The notes beneath the pieces are model-generated. The model worked only from the letters and a program-made list of their open reading frames with translations. It did not search any database and was not told the origin of the DNA. Source: Mansonella perstans (lineage: Eukaryota; Nematoda; Chromadorea; Rhabditida; Onchocercidae). From it: a DNA stretch of 64,000 nucleotides. The first letter of the stretch is position 1; the number at the start of each line of letters is the position of its first letter. This document shows positions 1 through 12,600 of the stretch, in pieces. The DNA lies in contig JBAMDO010000014.1 of NCBI GenBank assembly GCA_037074765.1, positions 248,001 through 312,000 of the forward strand, written 5' to 3'. The translations under genes were made by a program, and so were the position numbers.

Positions 1-24
1 GAATGACAGATTTTTAAATTGAAA

Positions 25-45
25 TTTTCGTTACAGTAATACACG
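25..45 (+). promoter_or_regulatory. Probable trans-splice (spliced leader) acceptor and short 5' UTR
   Basis: A T-rich run ending in ACAG at 36 lies 9 bases before the ATG at 46. No upstream exon is needed for the reading frame. This is the usual layout of a nematode spliced-leader acceptor. The window starts here, so an ordinary intron with an upstream non-coding exon cannot be excluded. Confidence 0.45.
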
Positions 46-1174
46 ATGCGAGCAGCATTTTTTCCATCTCGGCTTGTTTTTACCAGGTTACCAAGCAGAT
101 ATTGTCAAACAGTTCAAACAGAGCCACCGAAGGAGTAAGTCTTGCTCATTTTTAAACTTTGATATTGATGGACCTGCTTACTGTAAAAGAACTTAGATTA
201 ATTTTTCACAGATGTTAAAATTGTTTGTCATTAATAAATATCCTGGATCTATTAGTCATGTCGATAATTAAACAATCGCTTCATTTTTTAATGTAGGACT
301 AGTTTTCCTATTGATCTTTCTAGCTTCGATTCAGTCAATCTCAACATTGCTTCATTGAGCATTTGTATTGTCAAACTAGCCCATAAATTTCCTTGCTTAA
401 ATTTGATTCTATTTTTAGCACCCATTATTTTTCAGGTGAATAGAATTGCTGGACTTTACTGAACACTTCTTGATATTTAGTATAAGTGACTGTAATTTTT
501 AAAAAACAAAAGTGAAGAGAATCTTTTTTAAAGAATATTTTAACTTCAAAACTTCTTTCCGATTCTTTTTCAGGGATAAGTATGCGATGTTTCGTAAATT
601 GAACGAATATGCCAGCTCCGGATTATGGGATGATAGGTATAATAAGCCAAGATTATTTCTTTTTGGCAAAAAACGACAAAAAGCATATGAACTTCATGAT
701 AAAATGGTTTTTTTTTTTTTTTTTGTCTTCAGATTTAGAGTAATTTACCTGTTCATGAAGTTAATCTCTCGTTGAGAATCTTTTCCGCTCTTCATAGAGA
801 AATTGATAAATTACTTGCCCCGAGAAAATGAAGAGCGCGTTGATTAGTACTGATCTTAATAATTTACAGTAAGAGTTTTGGTATCAGTGATACTTGTTTT
901 GTCTTTTTTGTTTCTATACATATCAATAGCAGAGAATTTTGTTTGACTGACAGTTACTTGTTTAATGCTTATACAATTACAGACACCGAAAACAGATCCA
1001 TTTTTTCAACGATCACCATATGGAGTGCACTTGGAGGTAATGTACCGTTTAAGTTTGGGAATTGCTGCTATAACGATTATTTGCTCATTGTATGTTATGT
1101 TGATTCCTGAAGAGAAACGTTTAAAGTACAAATATCGCAAAGAGCATCATGCTGCTGGGGAAAAACATGATTGA
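46..1174 (+). CDS. Small single-span membrane protein, probably mitochondrial (116 aa)
   Basis: Model: exons 46-134, 574-636, 733-739 and 983-1174, giving 116 residues. I do not recognise the family. The N-terminus begins MRAAFFPSRLVFTRLPSRYC, rich in Arg and hydroxylated residues with no acids, as in a mitochondrial presequence. A middle part rich in charged and aromatic residues follows, then one hydrophobic span at about residues 77-95 (SLGIAAITIICSLYVMLI) and a basic, His-rich tail. The length and layout resemble accessory subunits of inner-membrane respiratory complexes, but that is inference. The ATG lies 10 bases after a T-rich acceptor ending at 36. Exon 3 is a 7-base microexon needed to keep frame between GTATAA at 637 and the AG at 982. 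An alternative is a weak GTTTTT donor at 707, extending exon 2 by about 24 residues. An AATAAA lies at 1334. Confidence 0.68.
733..739 (+). other. 7-base microexon of the first gene
   Basis: The seven bases ATTTAGA are preceded by a long T run and TTCAG (ending 732) and followed by GTAATT (740). The upstream exon ends two bases into a codon and the downstream exon starts on a codon boundary, so an insert of length 3n+1 is needed. This piece fits exactly and encodes F-R after the joined Arg codon, without a stop. Confidence 0.55.
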
Positions 1175-1903
1175 TCCAGAAATTCTTGATATTTAATTAA
1201 TTCAAATTGTAGGATAAATTTGCTGCCTCATTGTCATCTAATTATGATTTTTATTTTCACCAGAAATATAAGTAGAAATTGTAAAATATGTTTGTTTAGT
1301 GCTAGGAAAGTAACAATTATAGGATATCATTGCAATAAATAGAGTTGTTCTTTTTTGTTGATTTATTTAGTGTTTGAGGATTTCTCAGAAATATGTGTTA
1401 TTGACAGTATCACTATATATAGTTGGCAATGTGAATGCATTTTGAGATGTTATTGACAAAGCATTGACTGCTATAAGTGAAGAGTTTGTTTGAATAGTTT
1501 AATTTTACTTTTACAATGTAGATTACGAGATTTCTGTTCGCATAAAGTTTTTTTTTTTTGTTTTTTAAAATTACAATCGAATTTGAATATTTGCATTAAC
1601 ACGTAATGAATGCGTGCAGAATATTGAGTCAGATACTGAGGAATGTGGGCATTTTTTTTCTGTCAAAGTTAGGATTACATTATATGCATATATTGGAGTT
1701 AAAGATAAGTTTTGGAGGTAACTGTAACAAAAAATGTAATGACATAGTACGTGTAAATCATATTTGAAATCACTACTATGCAAATTTTAAAATAAATCAT
1801 AAGCTATGTAAAGGCGATAAAGTCATGACAACATTAATTTTGATTATTTTCAATAATTTGATGGGTAGTAATCGATAACGATTCTCAAATGGGAACCAAT
1901 ATC
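1175..1903. other. 3' UTR and intergenic region
   Basis: AATAAA at 1334-1339 is the likely poly(A) signal of the preceding gene. The rest is A+T-rich and I see no coding exon, RNA gene or clear repeat in it. Confidence 0.5.
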
Positions 1904-4900
1904 ATGGAAACCGATATCAATGAGTGTGTTTTGCTGTAACATCTTTGGTAATGATGTCAATAAATTCTTTAATCTGTGATTTACGGAAAAAAAAAACAGA
2001 AGATTGAAATTAAATGACATATTGTCATTTCAATGGAATGAATAAACAATGACTAAATTCAAAAGTTGCAATTTATGAAAAGTTTCTGACGTAAATCCTT
2101 GTAAAGATCAGGAGAAAAGTGAATCTCTAGCGATAAATTCATCGAACTTTACAAGAACTGTATAAAATTGAATAATTTTAATTAACATTGTAGCTATATT
2201 TTAATTAGTAAACACTGTAATCTACATTTTAATTTCAAAATCTGAATTTGAATTCCTCTTTTTTTCCTCAATAATTTTACTACAGAACCGATCTGCTAGG
2301 TAAATTCGAGCTATGTTTCATTTTACGTACACTTCATATTGCTAGTGAACAAAAACAATACAAAGTACGATATTGCGTTAAAAATAGAAAAAATAATGAA
2401 GAAATTATGCTTGTTGTTATTGAGCTCGTCAATGGTACCACTCTTCGAGAAACGGTTCGATTTATTTTTTGTAAAACTTGAAAAAAATTTCAACTGAAGT
2501 TTTTTTCGTTAATAAAAAATGATTGCTCTTCCAGATTCCAAGTAATAATTTCATTTCGCTTATGAGTCATTATAGAATGACTCATCATTGGGATAAATTT
2601 TTAAAGAAAAAAATTTCATTTGAAATTAATTTTTTTGTTAAATTCAATTCATATCATTTTTTTTTTTTTAATTTTCAGTTAAATGAATTAATCAAATGCG
2701 CCGAATTTGCAAACCATCATCGCTTCTTACTGTATTCCTCTGTTTTCATCTTCCGACATTATCTATTCGTGGAATATGAAACAATTGCCTATGATCTGGA
2801 ACAGATTCTTCATGTTAAACGAAAGTAAGTGTCATTCATCATTCAGATTCTCGTAAACATCACCTCAATCAAAATTCTTACTTTTTGTATGCTTACCTTT
2901 TTTCCTCCCAAGAAGTATAATTCATTACTTCTTTTCGAAATTTTTAATCATTCATTTACTTGATTGAAAATACAAACGTAACAGTTTTCTTGAAATGATC
3001 ACTTTTCCACAATTTCTGCTTTAATGCTTTGCAATTTATTTTTTTTTAAATTTATTTTCAAAACCTTACTTATCTCTGTTTTAATGCTTACATAATTTAT
3101 TTTTTACTAATCCGCTTAATTACAATATTATAGAGATATGATGGACAGGGATGGAAAGTTGTTGGCTTCAGTATTAAATGAAAGTGTTATTGGGCATATT
3201 CTACGTAAAATTCTTAAAGTAAGCCTGAATAGCATTTAAAATGATGATTGAAATGGAAAGTAATGTAAAATGTAAGCTATCGGGGCGCTTTGTTCTTATT
3301 CAATGAAGGATGAAATTAACACCAACTACGCATGTTTTACTTCTGTTACGCGTGAAGATAACGTAAGTATGGAAATCACCCAGTATTTTATTATTAAAAT
3401 TTTTTAATTATTAATCATTTTCACATTCAGCAAAAAATATTTTCATTTATTTCACTTTCAGGCACTTTCATATTTGCATAAACATGCATTGCACAACAAT
3501 TTAATTACGCGATCTATTATGGTAATGGAAAACTGTAATATTAAATTAACCGGTTTCAAATGGACAATATTAAAAAATGAAGATATTAAAAAAGTGCTTA
3601 GGTTCTCCTTTATTATAAGATATGGAAGTTGAATTTAAATTTATCCTAAGTTAAAACTAATTTAATTTTCTTGTATTTCTATCACTTTATTTCTGTTTAC
3701 AAAATATATTCCAATCTTGCTTTGATGACAGAAAAATAAGGTCGTATGATTGTGGATCGAATTGAAATTTTAAAAAAAGTGCGACCTTTTTCTAACAAAT
3801 TGTTTAAAATTTTTAAAATACTTTCAGTTTGCGAAATAATCGTTTCTTCGGGCGACCAACACAATGGGCACCAGAAGAAGCTCTCAATGATATTGAAAAT
3901 TACGGACCACATACCGAACTTTGGTAGTTTAGTAAAAGGCTATAAATATTTGCATCATTGAAAATTTCGCTTTAATTTTCAGGCATATAGGATTACTAAT
4001 ACCGGAAATGGTTACCGGTGAAACGTTTCATTTGACTAATACGATGAATTCAGAAGGCATAAGACAATATGCTGAACAACTTGTACGTAAGCTGAACATA
4101 TCTAAGCTTTATCATCCAGTGTTAATAAATCTTTTGCGACAAAATTCAGTTGAACTTTAAATTTTTCTTTAAATCTTACAGATGAAAATTCAGTTACCAA
4201 TACCGTCCAGCGAATGGTTTCCAAGTGAAGTAAATTTTGTGAGTATCTACATTCTACAATACTGCAAAAACGTTTCCTTGCAATCAATAAAATACACTGT
4301 AACATTATATGAATAGAACAATAGTAACATTTATCACTGCGTTCATTTGCAGGACAGCAGGAAAACAGAATGTGAATATTACATTTTTTTATCGTATTTT
4401 TATTCATTTTCTATAAATCAAATTACTTTGCTATATTTGCATTTTATATTACTAATTTACTACTATCATTATTTATTTCAGTCATTAAGTTCTGAAATTC
4501 TATATTTATGGCATCATTTAATGCAACCAAATCATGAGAAACGGCCAACCGTTGATGAACTTCTTAATCGGAAAATTTTTAAAGTGATTAAATCGGTGCA
4601 TAGATCGAAAATCCGAGATGATCTGCTTGCTAATGGTAAAATCTTATGTTCCTGCAAAATTTCAAAATCATCGCATGATTAATTTTATTTTAGCAAAAAA
4701 ATATCGGATAACTTCCGATAAGCTAACGGAGCCGTTGCAAAAATGGACCGAATTGGTAAATTATTCGCGTGAACGTGGGGCCAGTGATGTTATACGTTTA
4801 GAATCCATATACCTTGGCATGGGGCGAAATGAGTTTTTCTCTTCAGTTAGCTATAAAGATGTAAGTAAATTAACTAATGCAGTTTTCTTGAATATGCATA

Positions 4901-5953
4901 TTTTCAATTATCAATGCTTTCAACTATCAATTTCCACATAAAGATTTCAGAATTTTGGAAAGGCATACTTTAAAAGTTTGAATAAATGCGACGATTTTCA
5001 TTCTCTCCAGAAACATCAATTTTAGGAAATTGATGATAAGAATCCGATGTATCAGATTGACTTCCGGAAGGTACCCAATGATTTGTTGCAATGTGTTTGT
5101 GTTGAAATACTCAAAAATCATGAGAAGAAAGCCGGACTAGCGCTTACTATACACTTGGATATAAACACTACTGACATGTGTACTGTTGTTTGCCGAAATG
5201 TTTACAAATTTGTGCAAAGTGAAATAATCGGGTGAGTGATTGTAAAGATTAATTATTCAAGAAATATTTACCCAATAAGTAATTTTATCTATCCTAATTT
5301 AGCTCAAATTCAGCACAATAATATTTTTATATAAAAAGGGCTTAGTAATGCATAATGAGTGTAAATCATTTTAAATATGGAGATTTACCATAAAATTTAC
5401 TAACAGAGATAGAAAAATTTTTCTGTACGAAGCTTACATCAATTATTTCAGGTTCATTAATTACGTTCGGGTTAGTCTGGAAATTATTGATGTTCTAAAG
5501 CAGCGTGAAAAAATACGTGCCAAATATAGAAGCTGGAGAATTTTTCTGGAAGAAGACGAAATCAACAATGTGCAAGTCGTTGCGCAAGTTCAAGTAATAT
5601 TTGACGGCCTAACTGCTCGGGATGTTTTGGTTGGTTATCTATTTTGTTGTCAAATATTTCACCGAATAATGCAAAGAATAATCTGATTGGCATTTTGTAG
5701 TGCGTAATTTTTTGAAGCGTAAGAAATGAGTAAATAAATAAAATTTGTATTTGAATTAAATAAAAATAAATTTGAATGCAGAATATGTGAATTCTATTGG
5801 AATCCAGCGACATCAAGAGTGAAATTGAAATAAACAAAAGTTTTGCTATGCATAAATTTGCAGGAAAACGCAGAAAAAGGGAATTTTGAATTCAAAGATT
5901 TCAACATGATCGATTCACCGATACTTGAGACATTTGCGCAACATGCGAAATAA
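1904..5953 (+). CDS. STRAD-like pseudokinase with a C-terminal extension
   Basis: Exons 2286-2454, 2679-2824, 3134-3218, 3462-3601, 3828-3923, 3983-4082, 4182-4238, 4482-4635, 4694-4860, 5026-5231, 5452-5629 and 5864-5953 join in one frame. A first exon 1904-1923 (MET-D-I-N-E) closes the frame to 535 residues but is tentative. The protein has a kinase fold without catalytic residues. The HRD region reads HNNLITRSIM after ILKALSYLH, DFG is replaced by GFK (LTGFKWT), and no VAIK-type lysine is visible. The APE motif (WAPEEA) and the helix-F region ELWHIGLLIPEMVTG are kept, and the lobe ends EKRPTVDELLNRKIFK. The pattern matches STRAD, the pseudokinase partner of LKB1 (STRD-1 in C. elegans). About 180 residues follow that I cannot assign. 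SCYL-type or another STE20-derived pseudokinase is the main alternative. Confidence 0.74.
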
Positions 5954-8900
5954 AACAGATGACAAAAAGTAAACAGCGTTTTTTATTTGCACAAAAATAC
6001 TTAATTATCAATTTCCTACAATTAAAAATTGCATGAAATGAGTTCATATTTGTAGAAATTTAAACGTTTAAGCCGGTGGTTCCCAACTGGTGATTTGCGA
6101 TCAAAAATACTAACTGTAAGTGACTGGGTAGTGAGCAGAAAACAGATGCGAGCCGTTTTCTTTTTAACTAATACTTCTAAGTAATGTTTTTTTTTCTCCT
6201 AATAGAATTTATTATTTTGAATCTTTTGATTGACTGCCACAAATGAAAAAGTCAAAATGATCGCTGTCAAGAAAAGATTTAGAACCAATTTTTCAGCAGA
6301 CTCAAAAAGCTTGACCAAACTTACATGTAGTAAGTGATCGCAACTGAGAACAATTAGTCCAAAATTTTTCTTTTTGATACAGGCCTAATTTTTTCAAAAT
6401 AGGTTTAGTGTTTTCACACTCAGAACTGTCTAGTTGACAATATAAATATTGTCATAATCAGTCAACATCATAATGAACCATCAGTGCATTTTGAATTGTT
6501 CAATAACCAGTTAAAAAATGTAGTGTAGCCATCAATTAGGTAATTCGATCAAATTTTGTAAGTGAAATTCTAAAAATCAGTTCCGAATTCGTGATTAAAA
6601 TAGTGCAATAAATGAGCCAAAATTTAAACCACAACCATACACAACAAAAAAAACCATGAAAATTTGAGCGGATTGGATTTTATGCCACAAAAATTCGGAT
6701 GCATTGGATAACGAGCAATAAGAATGAAAGAATATGCTAATTAATACTGCGCATAAATCTCGCTATATTTTGCTTTTTGTTTCCCGATATTTCTCGGTTG
6801 TTTGCGATAATTATTCAACCATTAAATATATTTCTCGAGAATTGTAGATAATTACTGTATATGTTTGAACGACACATCCACACATCTTTAAAACCATCAT
6901 TTTTCACACTTCACCTATCATAGCAACACTTTTATCCGATCTTTTATAACCAATTGGACTTGGTACTCAAGTTTTAAGAGTAATTACTCATAGCTCTTTT
7001 CGCGGTTTACACAAAAACAAGCGGGATATTTATCCCTGCATCTTCGTATATTCCTTTGAGGCATAGCATATTGGCAAGATGACAGACCGACCCTCTATGC
7101 CAGCTTTTATACATCAGTTTTTTTTTCTTAATAAAGAGGCAATAATATACGTTGTTGTAAAAAGCACTGCAATTGCCTTTTAGGTATGATACGAAAAAGT
7201 AAGCACGATAAAGTCAATTGTAACTAAAATATTTGTCATTCACAAAAACCAGCAGAAAATAAAATATATACTCTTACATGTATATGATTTACTTATATTT
7301 CAAAAAATCTCTTTCATCTGTGTTGCTTCACTGAAAAAATAGCTTCTGAACTGAGAGTGAAAGGGTTGCTTTTAGTGATAACAAAAACTTAATTCGGAAA
7401 TTTGCGCTAAAATGCAAAACTGGAATTATTCTAACATTTTAGGAATTTAAAATTAATGAACATAAACAAGAAGGAACTCTTGTAGAAAAAAGTACTAATA
7501 TTTTTTCTTTCCATTTCTCATTTGCTAAGTTTCTAAATCATCCAGTACAACACTGCCGACCGAATAGACAAATTGGTTTGTGTGGAAAAAATTTGGGAGA
7601 TAAGTGAAACGTATTACACTATGCTGTAAAAAATTCCAATCACAGTAAAAGAGTTGCCAGAGTTGAAAGGAACAATTTGATCATCGATCCGCCATATGAT
7701 TTTTATGCTGCCTCATTAAATTTAGCTGAAAAAGTCAAATCAACATCTGATATTGGATCTATCTTATTTTGTATGTGACTGATATCATCATCTATCAAGC
7801 ATCAAGTGATTTATTTTCAACAAAAAAAACCTAAAAGAAAAAAAGACAACAGTAATAATGAACACATTTTTCTTGTTCCAATACTTTTGTAGCTTGGATA
7901 GATATCAAGATGACGAAAACTGCTAACAATTTTGTAACCAAACTGTATAAGTAGAAAGTTTTTAAATCCTCGAATAAAGCGGAACATGTGAAATCCTTCC
8001 ACAAACTTCCGCAGACTTAGTCATCAGTAATTAGAATGTTACTTCAGCTGCAATTAATTTGTTGCTAATTTTACCAACCTATGAAAACCAGATCATAGTC
8101 ATTCATAAAAAACAAACCTGTTTCCGAAGACCTATTAAAAACTTCTTCACACTCTTAGCGTCCATCATGTCTTGTTTAACTTGCTTTAATTATTTTTTAG
8201 CAAATTCTAGACTTGAAGACAGAGGACAAATATATTTCAAAAAATTTCTTTGTTAGATTGTTTTCTTGTCCAAATTGCTCTGCATTTTCTGTAATCATAA
8301 AGCAGATGATGAACAATAAGAGGATACGATATAGGCACTTTAGCTTCAATTTCCTTTTCCTCTAATCTACCCTGCAATTCTCTTGCAATTAGACCAAGAA
8401 TTGAATTGTTTTTAAGAAAGGTTGGGGGGACATTATTAACTGCATTAAGTTTCTAGTCATTATGATATTTTTATCCAAGCCAAAAGCAATTTCAGAAACT
8501 ATTTAGTCAAAAAAGAAGTATTTCAAGAGCAATGGAGGATAGATTCAAGGAGTGATATTATTAAAATTTATTATATATCAAGTAAATCGTGGTTTTTGTA
8601 CTTTATCAAGAGGAATTTTATGCTTGATGTTCTCAGTAATCACAATCATAAAATTTTTGATAATTTGTGGAGTTGAAAACGAAGATGATCGTAATAATTA
8701 ATGTATGAAAAGTAGTCGTGAAAATGTAAAAAAGTATTTCAGGAAAAATCTCTAATCTTTCATAATTATCCAATGCTAATTACATATTAGAAGGTTTCTA
8801 AATTAACACCAATATCTGAAACAATTTATAAGCGTGTTCTTTAATTTCGTTCTTTAATTACCTTCTTTAATTTATAATTCGAGTTTTGGTATAGTTATAC

Positions 8901-9677
8901 TTTTAATTGGAGCGACTCTATATTTAGCATAGAGTAAAAGAGATTTCGTAGATTTATTTTCTCTATCTTCATACTGGATATAAATTGCAACTGAGTAGGC
9001 AACTTTCCAAGTATCAGTGAATATGTGAAATTCCGTCGATTTATCTATCACATTGATGATTTCATATCAATCTTATCATACACTAATTGCAAATGAAGTT
9101 GCCCTGTTTTTTCGCAAAAATTATCAGCTCTTATCATTTAACATGATAGTTGATTGGAATGCCATCTATTATATTATTGCATGAATAATCAAATTTCATT
9201 GCAAATCAATTTGTTAAGAAAGAAAATGTTCCCAAATATTTTCACACAATAATGCGAACTTTTGCAAGTTCTTGGGCTGAAATATCTGTTTGCATATCGA
9301 CACGTCAAAAGTGATGATTGAAGGATCGACTTAACGTGGTCGGTTTTTGCGTGTGTGTTTTACATATACGTGTAGTCCGTATACGGTTTGATCTGATGGA
9401 CGCTGACAGTAGTGTCTGAAGCGTACTTCTGTGCGGTTTTACGTTACCAATGTCAGGTCTTGCTTTTCATGTAACTACATTTTAGTTTCGGGGTTTTTCA
9501 GATGGCATATGGATAGGCATCACTTACATGTTTAATTATGAATTAAGAAGATATATGATTACTTCACCTGCAGGTATTTCCAAATCAATAAAGATTAACT
9601 GTACGATTAATTTTACGATAATTAATTTTCAGATCATTTTATGCGATGAATGAATAATAATTGACGAAAAAAAAGAA
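5954..9677. other. Intergenic region, 3.7 kb
   Basis: This is A+T-rich sequence between the pseudokinase and BTBD9. Open frames at 7817-8002 (-) and 8059-8256 (+) are short, low-complexity and lack splice context. I see no RNA gene, transposase or clear repeat. BTBD9 5' UTR and promoter must lie at its right end. Confidence 0.5.
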
Positions 9678-12600
9678 ATGAGCGACAATCATCCTCAACT
9701 TCACAACGACGGCTTTTTTCTCTTTCAGAATTCTGCACCATCAATCAGTTTGAATTGTTGCGGTAAATTAAAAACAGTTAATTAAATCGTCTGAATGAAG
9801 TGACATTTGTAATGCAGTGATCTAGAAATAAAAGAGCTTAAATCGGAAATTAATTTTGTCGTTGTATTAATCAAATAAAACATTTTATTGCAGGTGCAAC
9901 AGGAGAAGTGCAACACATAAATTACCTTGCTGAACACATAGGGAATTTATACATAACTGATGATTGTAGTGATATCACCTTGAAGGTATAATTTATCTTT
10001 CTTTTATAAAGCTGAGCAATTACACTCAGCATGCATTTCACTACATTACTTATTGATGTCAGTGTCAAATTGATCTCTGAGAAAGTTTTCAACTGCAAAA
10101 ATAATCTATATGATGTCCTATAGTAACAGGAAGTTATTAAGGTTGTTGACAACTATGTAAAGCAAACACGTAATTAAACTGATACAGTCAAGTGCACAGA
10201 AAATTTCGTGTCCTAATGAATTTGAAGCTGTGGTGGATCATCGGGTGTAACATAAAGTTGGAATATCCCTGAAAATTATTTTTGGAGCGAATTATCGTTT
10301 TAAAATAATTCATTTCAGGTAGAAGGCCACTTAGTACCAGCCCATAGAGTTATCTTAGCTGCTCGAAGCCAATATTTCAGGTATGTGTTAGCATAATTTT
10401 TACAAATAGAGTCCCTATTTTTGAAATAGAGATTTCGTATTCATTTTTCATCCATCATAAATTTTTTGCAAATTGTGCGAACTTTTAGGGACGAATAAGA
10501 TTTCAAATAATGAGGTTTTAGAGCCCTTCTTTACAATGGAATGCGAGAAACTAGGGATTCGGAAATCGAATTAGTCGATACTTCTTTTAATGGCTTCAAA
10601 ATACTTATGAAGTATGTCTTTTGAAATTTTATATTCTTGATTTTTCGTTTTCTGTCTAATAGAGTTTTTCAAATTACTTACCTATTTGACGCCGTTTTTT
10701 AAACCTTATTTGTCTTCAAGATTTCCTCGGCTTGTCTCGTTCTGTTATCAAAAATTCCGATTTTGACAATTGCATTCCAGATATATCTATACTGGCAAGT
10801 TATCATTAAGTTCAATAAAGGAAGAACTTGTTCTTGACGTTCTTGGTTTGGCGCACAAATATGGTTTCACTGACTTAGAAATCAGTATTTCAGAGTATAT
10901 GAAGGTAATTTCTTGATTCATGTAATACAGGTCATCCTCTCTTTGAAACACGAAGCATCTCTTAATGGTTTAAAAAAGCGCATTCTTATATCCTTATCAC
11001 TTTTCTTTTTTTTTTTTAAATGCGTGCAGTACTATAAAACAATGTGATACAATATTTGTACAGTGGCATAGAAAATTCAAATATTTCAAAATCACGAAAT
11101 GCGTATTTAGAATGGGAATTTAAAATTCGTTATTCAACTGGAATAATTTTTTACTAAATTCGGTTTCATATCAATTTTCCAGGCAATGTTGAATGTTAGA
11201 AATGTTTGTACAATATACAGTGTAGCACATTTATTCTCGTTGCGCTCTTTATGTGATGTATGCCTAAATTTTGCTGACAAACATGCACCTGAAGTGATTT
11301 CAACTCAGGTAAGGACTATTGACCGTAAAGAATGCTGTTACAGATTGATATGTTTCATTGTTCCGATTTCCCATAATATTTTTTTGGGTGATAAATAGCA
11401 GTGCAAATTTAAGGGTTTTTTGCAACTCCCTGCAAGTGCAGTTGAACAAATGGTGCAGCGGGATTCATTATGCGCTCCCGAAATCGATATATTTCGTGCT
11501 GTACGTGAATGGATTAGGCAACATCCTGATCAGGTTTGTGCTTTGCTCCTGTCGGCTGAAGTAAAATTTATAATTGTAGCATGTTTTAAGCAGGAAGATG
11601 CTCAACTGATTGTTGCAAGACTACGGCTCTCACTGATAAAACTGGATGATTTACTTAATGTTATACGACCTTCTGGTCTAGTTGCCAGCGATGCGATTTT
11701 GGACGCCATCAAGGAACGTGCTGAAAAAAAAAGTGGCGAACTTGCTTATAGAGGTTTTTTGCGTAAGTATCAGAGTTCTTTATGTGTATTATTTTGTTGA
11801 TACACTTACGTCATCAGTAGAAAATTGCATTCTGCATGTATGTTCAAAGGATGATAATTTCTATGATAGTAGCTAATTATCTTTTGATAATCATCATACT
11901 TAAATCTGTAGAAATTCCAATTTTTTTTCCATTTTCAAACTAGGAGAAATGACTGTTACTTCACGTTTTATTTTGCAGTACCAAATGTAAATGTGATAAG
12001 TTCCACCTTCAACGCTACTGTATTAACTGGTGAAGGTTCCACTACTCTCCTTTCTGGCGAAACGAATCGTTATGATATGGATCGTGGATTCACCACCCAT
12101 CCTATTGCTGATAAAAATCCTGGTATTATTATTCAGGTTAAAACAGAATTTTCTATTCTCTTTCTTTTTCTTTTCTTTTGACCGGAGCGTAGAAGAGTAT
12201 ATTTATTGTTGTCGTTGTCAATTAGCAGAATAAACAGAAAAACTTCATCAGCAGTACTTGATTTTTTTTGCGTTGTAAAGGAAAGTAATATATTTCCAGC
12301 TTGGACGTCCATTCATCATTAATCATATCCGATTGCTTCTGTGGGATCGCGACCAGAGATCATATAATTATTATGTTGAGGCAAATTTTGCTAGAAATTT
12401 GTTTTTCTGCCAACCTTATGTTTTGATTTTTTATTCATTATAAACATCAAAAACGTAGTTAACCGCGAAATTTTAAGAGGGATTAGAGTTAGTTTTATGT
12501 GGATATATTTCGTGTTTTCAGATAAGTATGGATCAGGAGGTTTGGATACGTGTCATAGACCATTCGAAATATCTTTGTCGGTCAAGACAAATGCTTTACT

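Noticed and set aside
5954..9677. tRNA, CRISPR, insertion sequence or transposase in the intergenic DNA
   Set aside because: No B-box-like motif, regularly spaced repeats, or transposase-like open frame could be seen by eye. A covariance-model search was not possible.
11420..11800. Single 126-residue open frame in BTBD9
   Set aside because: It reads through the 60-base intron and the 3' donor at 11763. Comparison with the BTBD9 family shows two exons.
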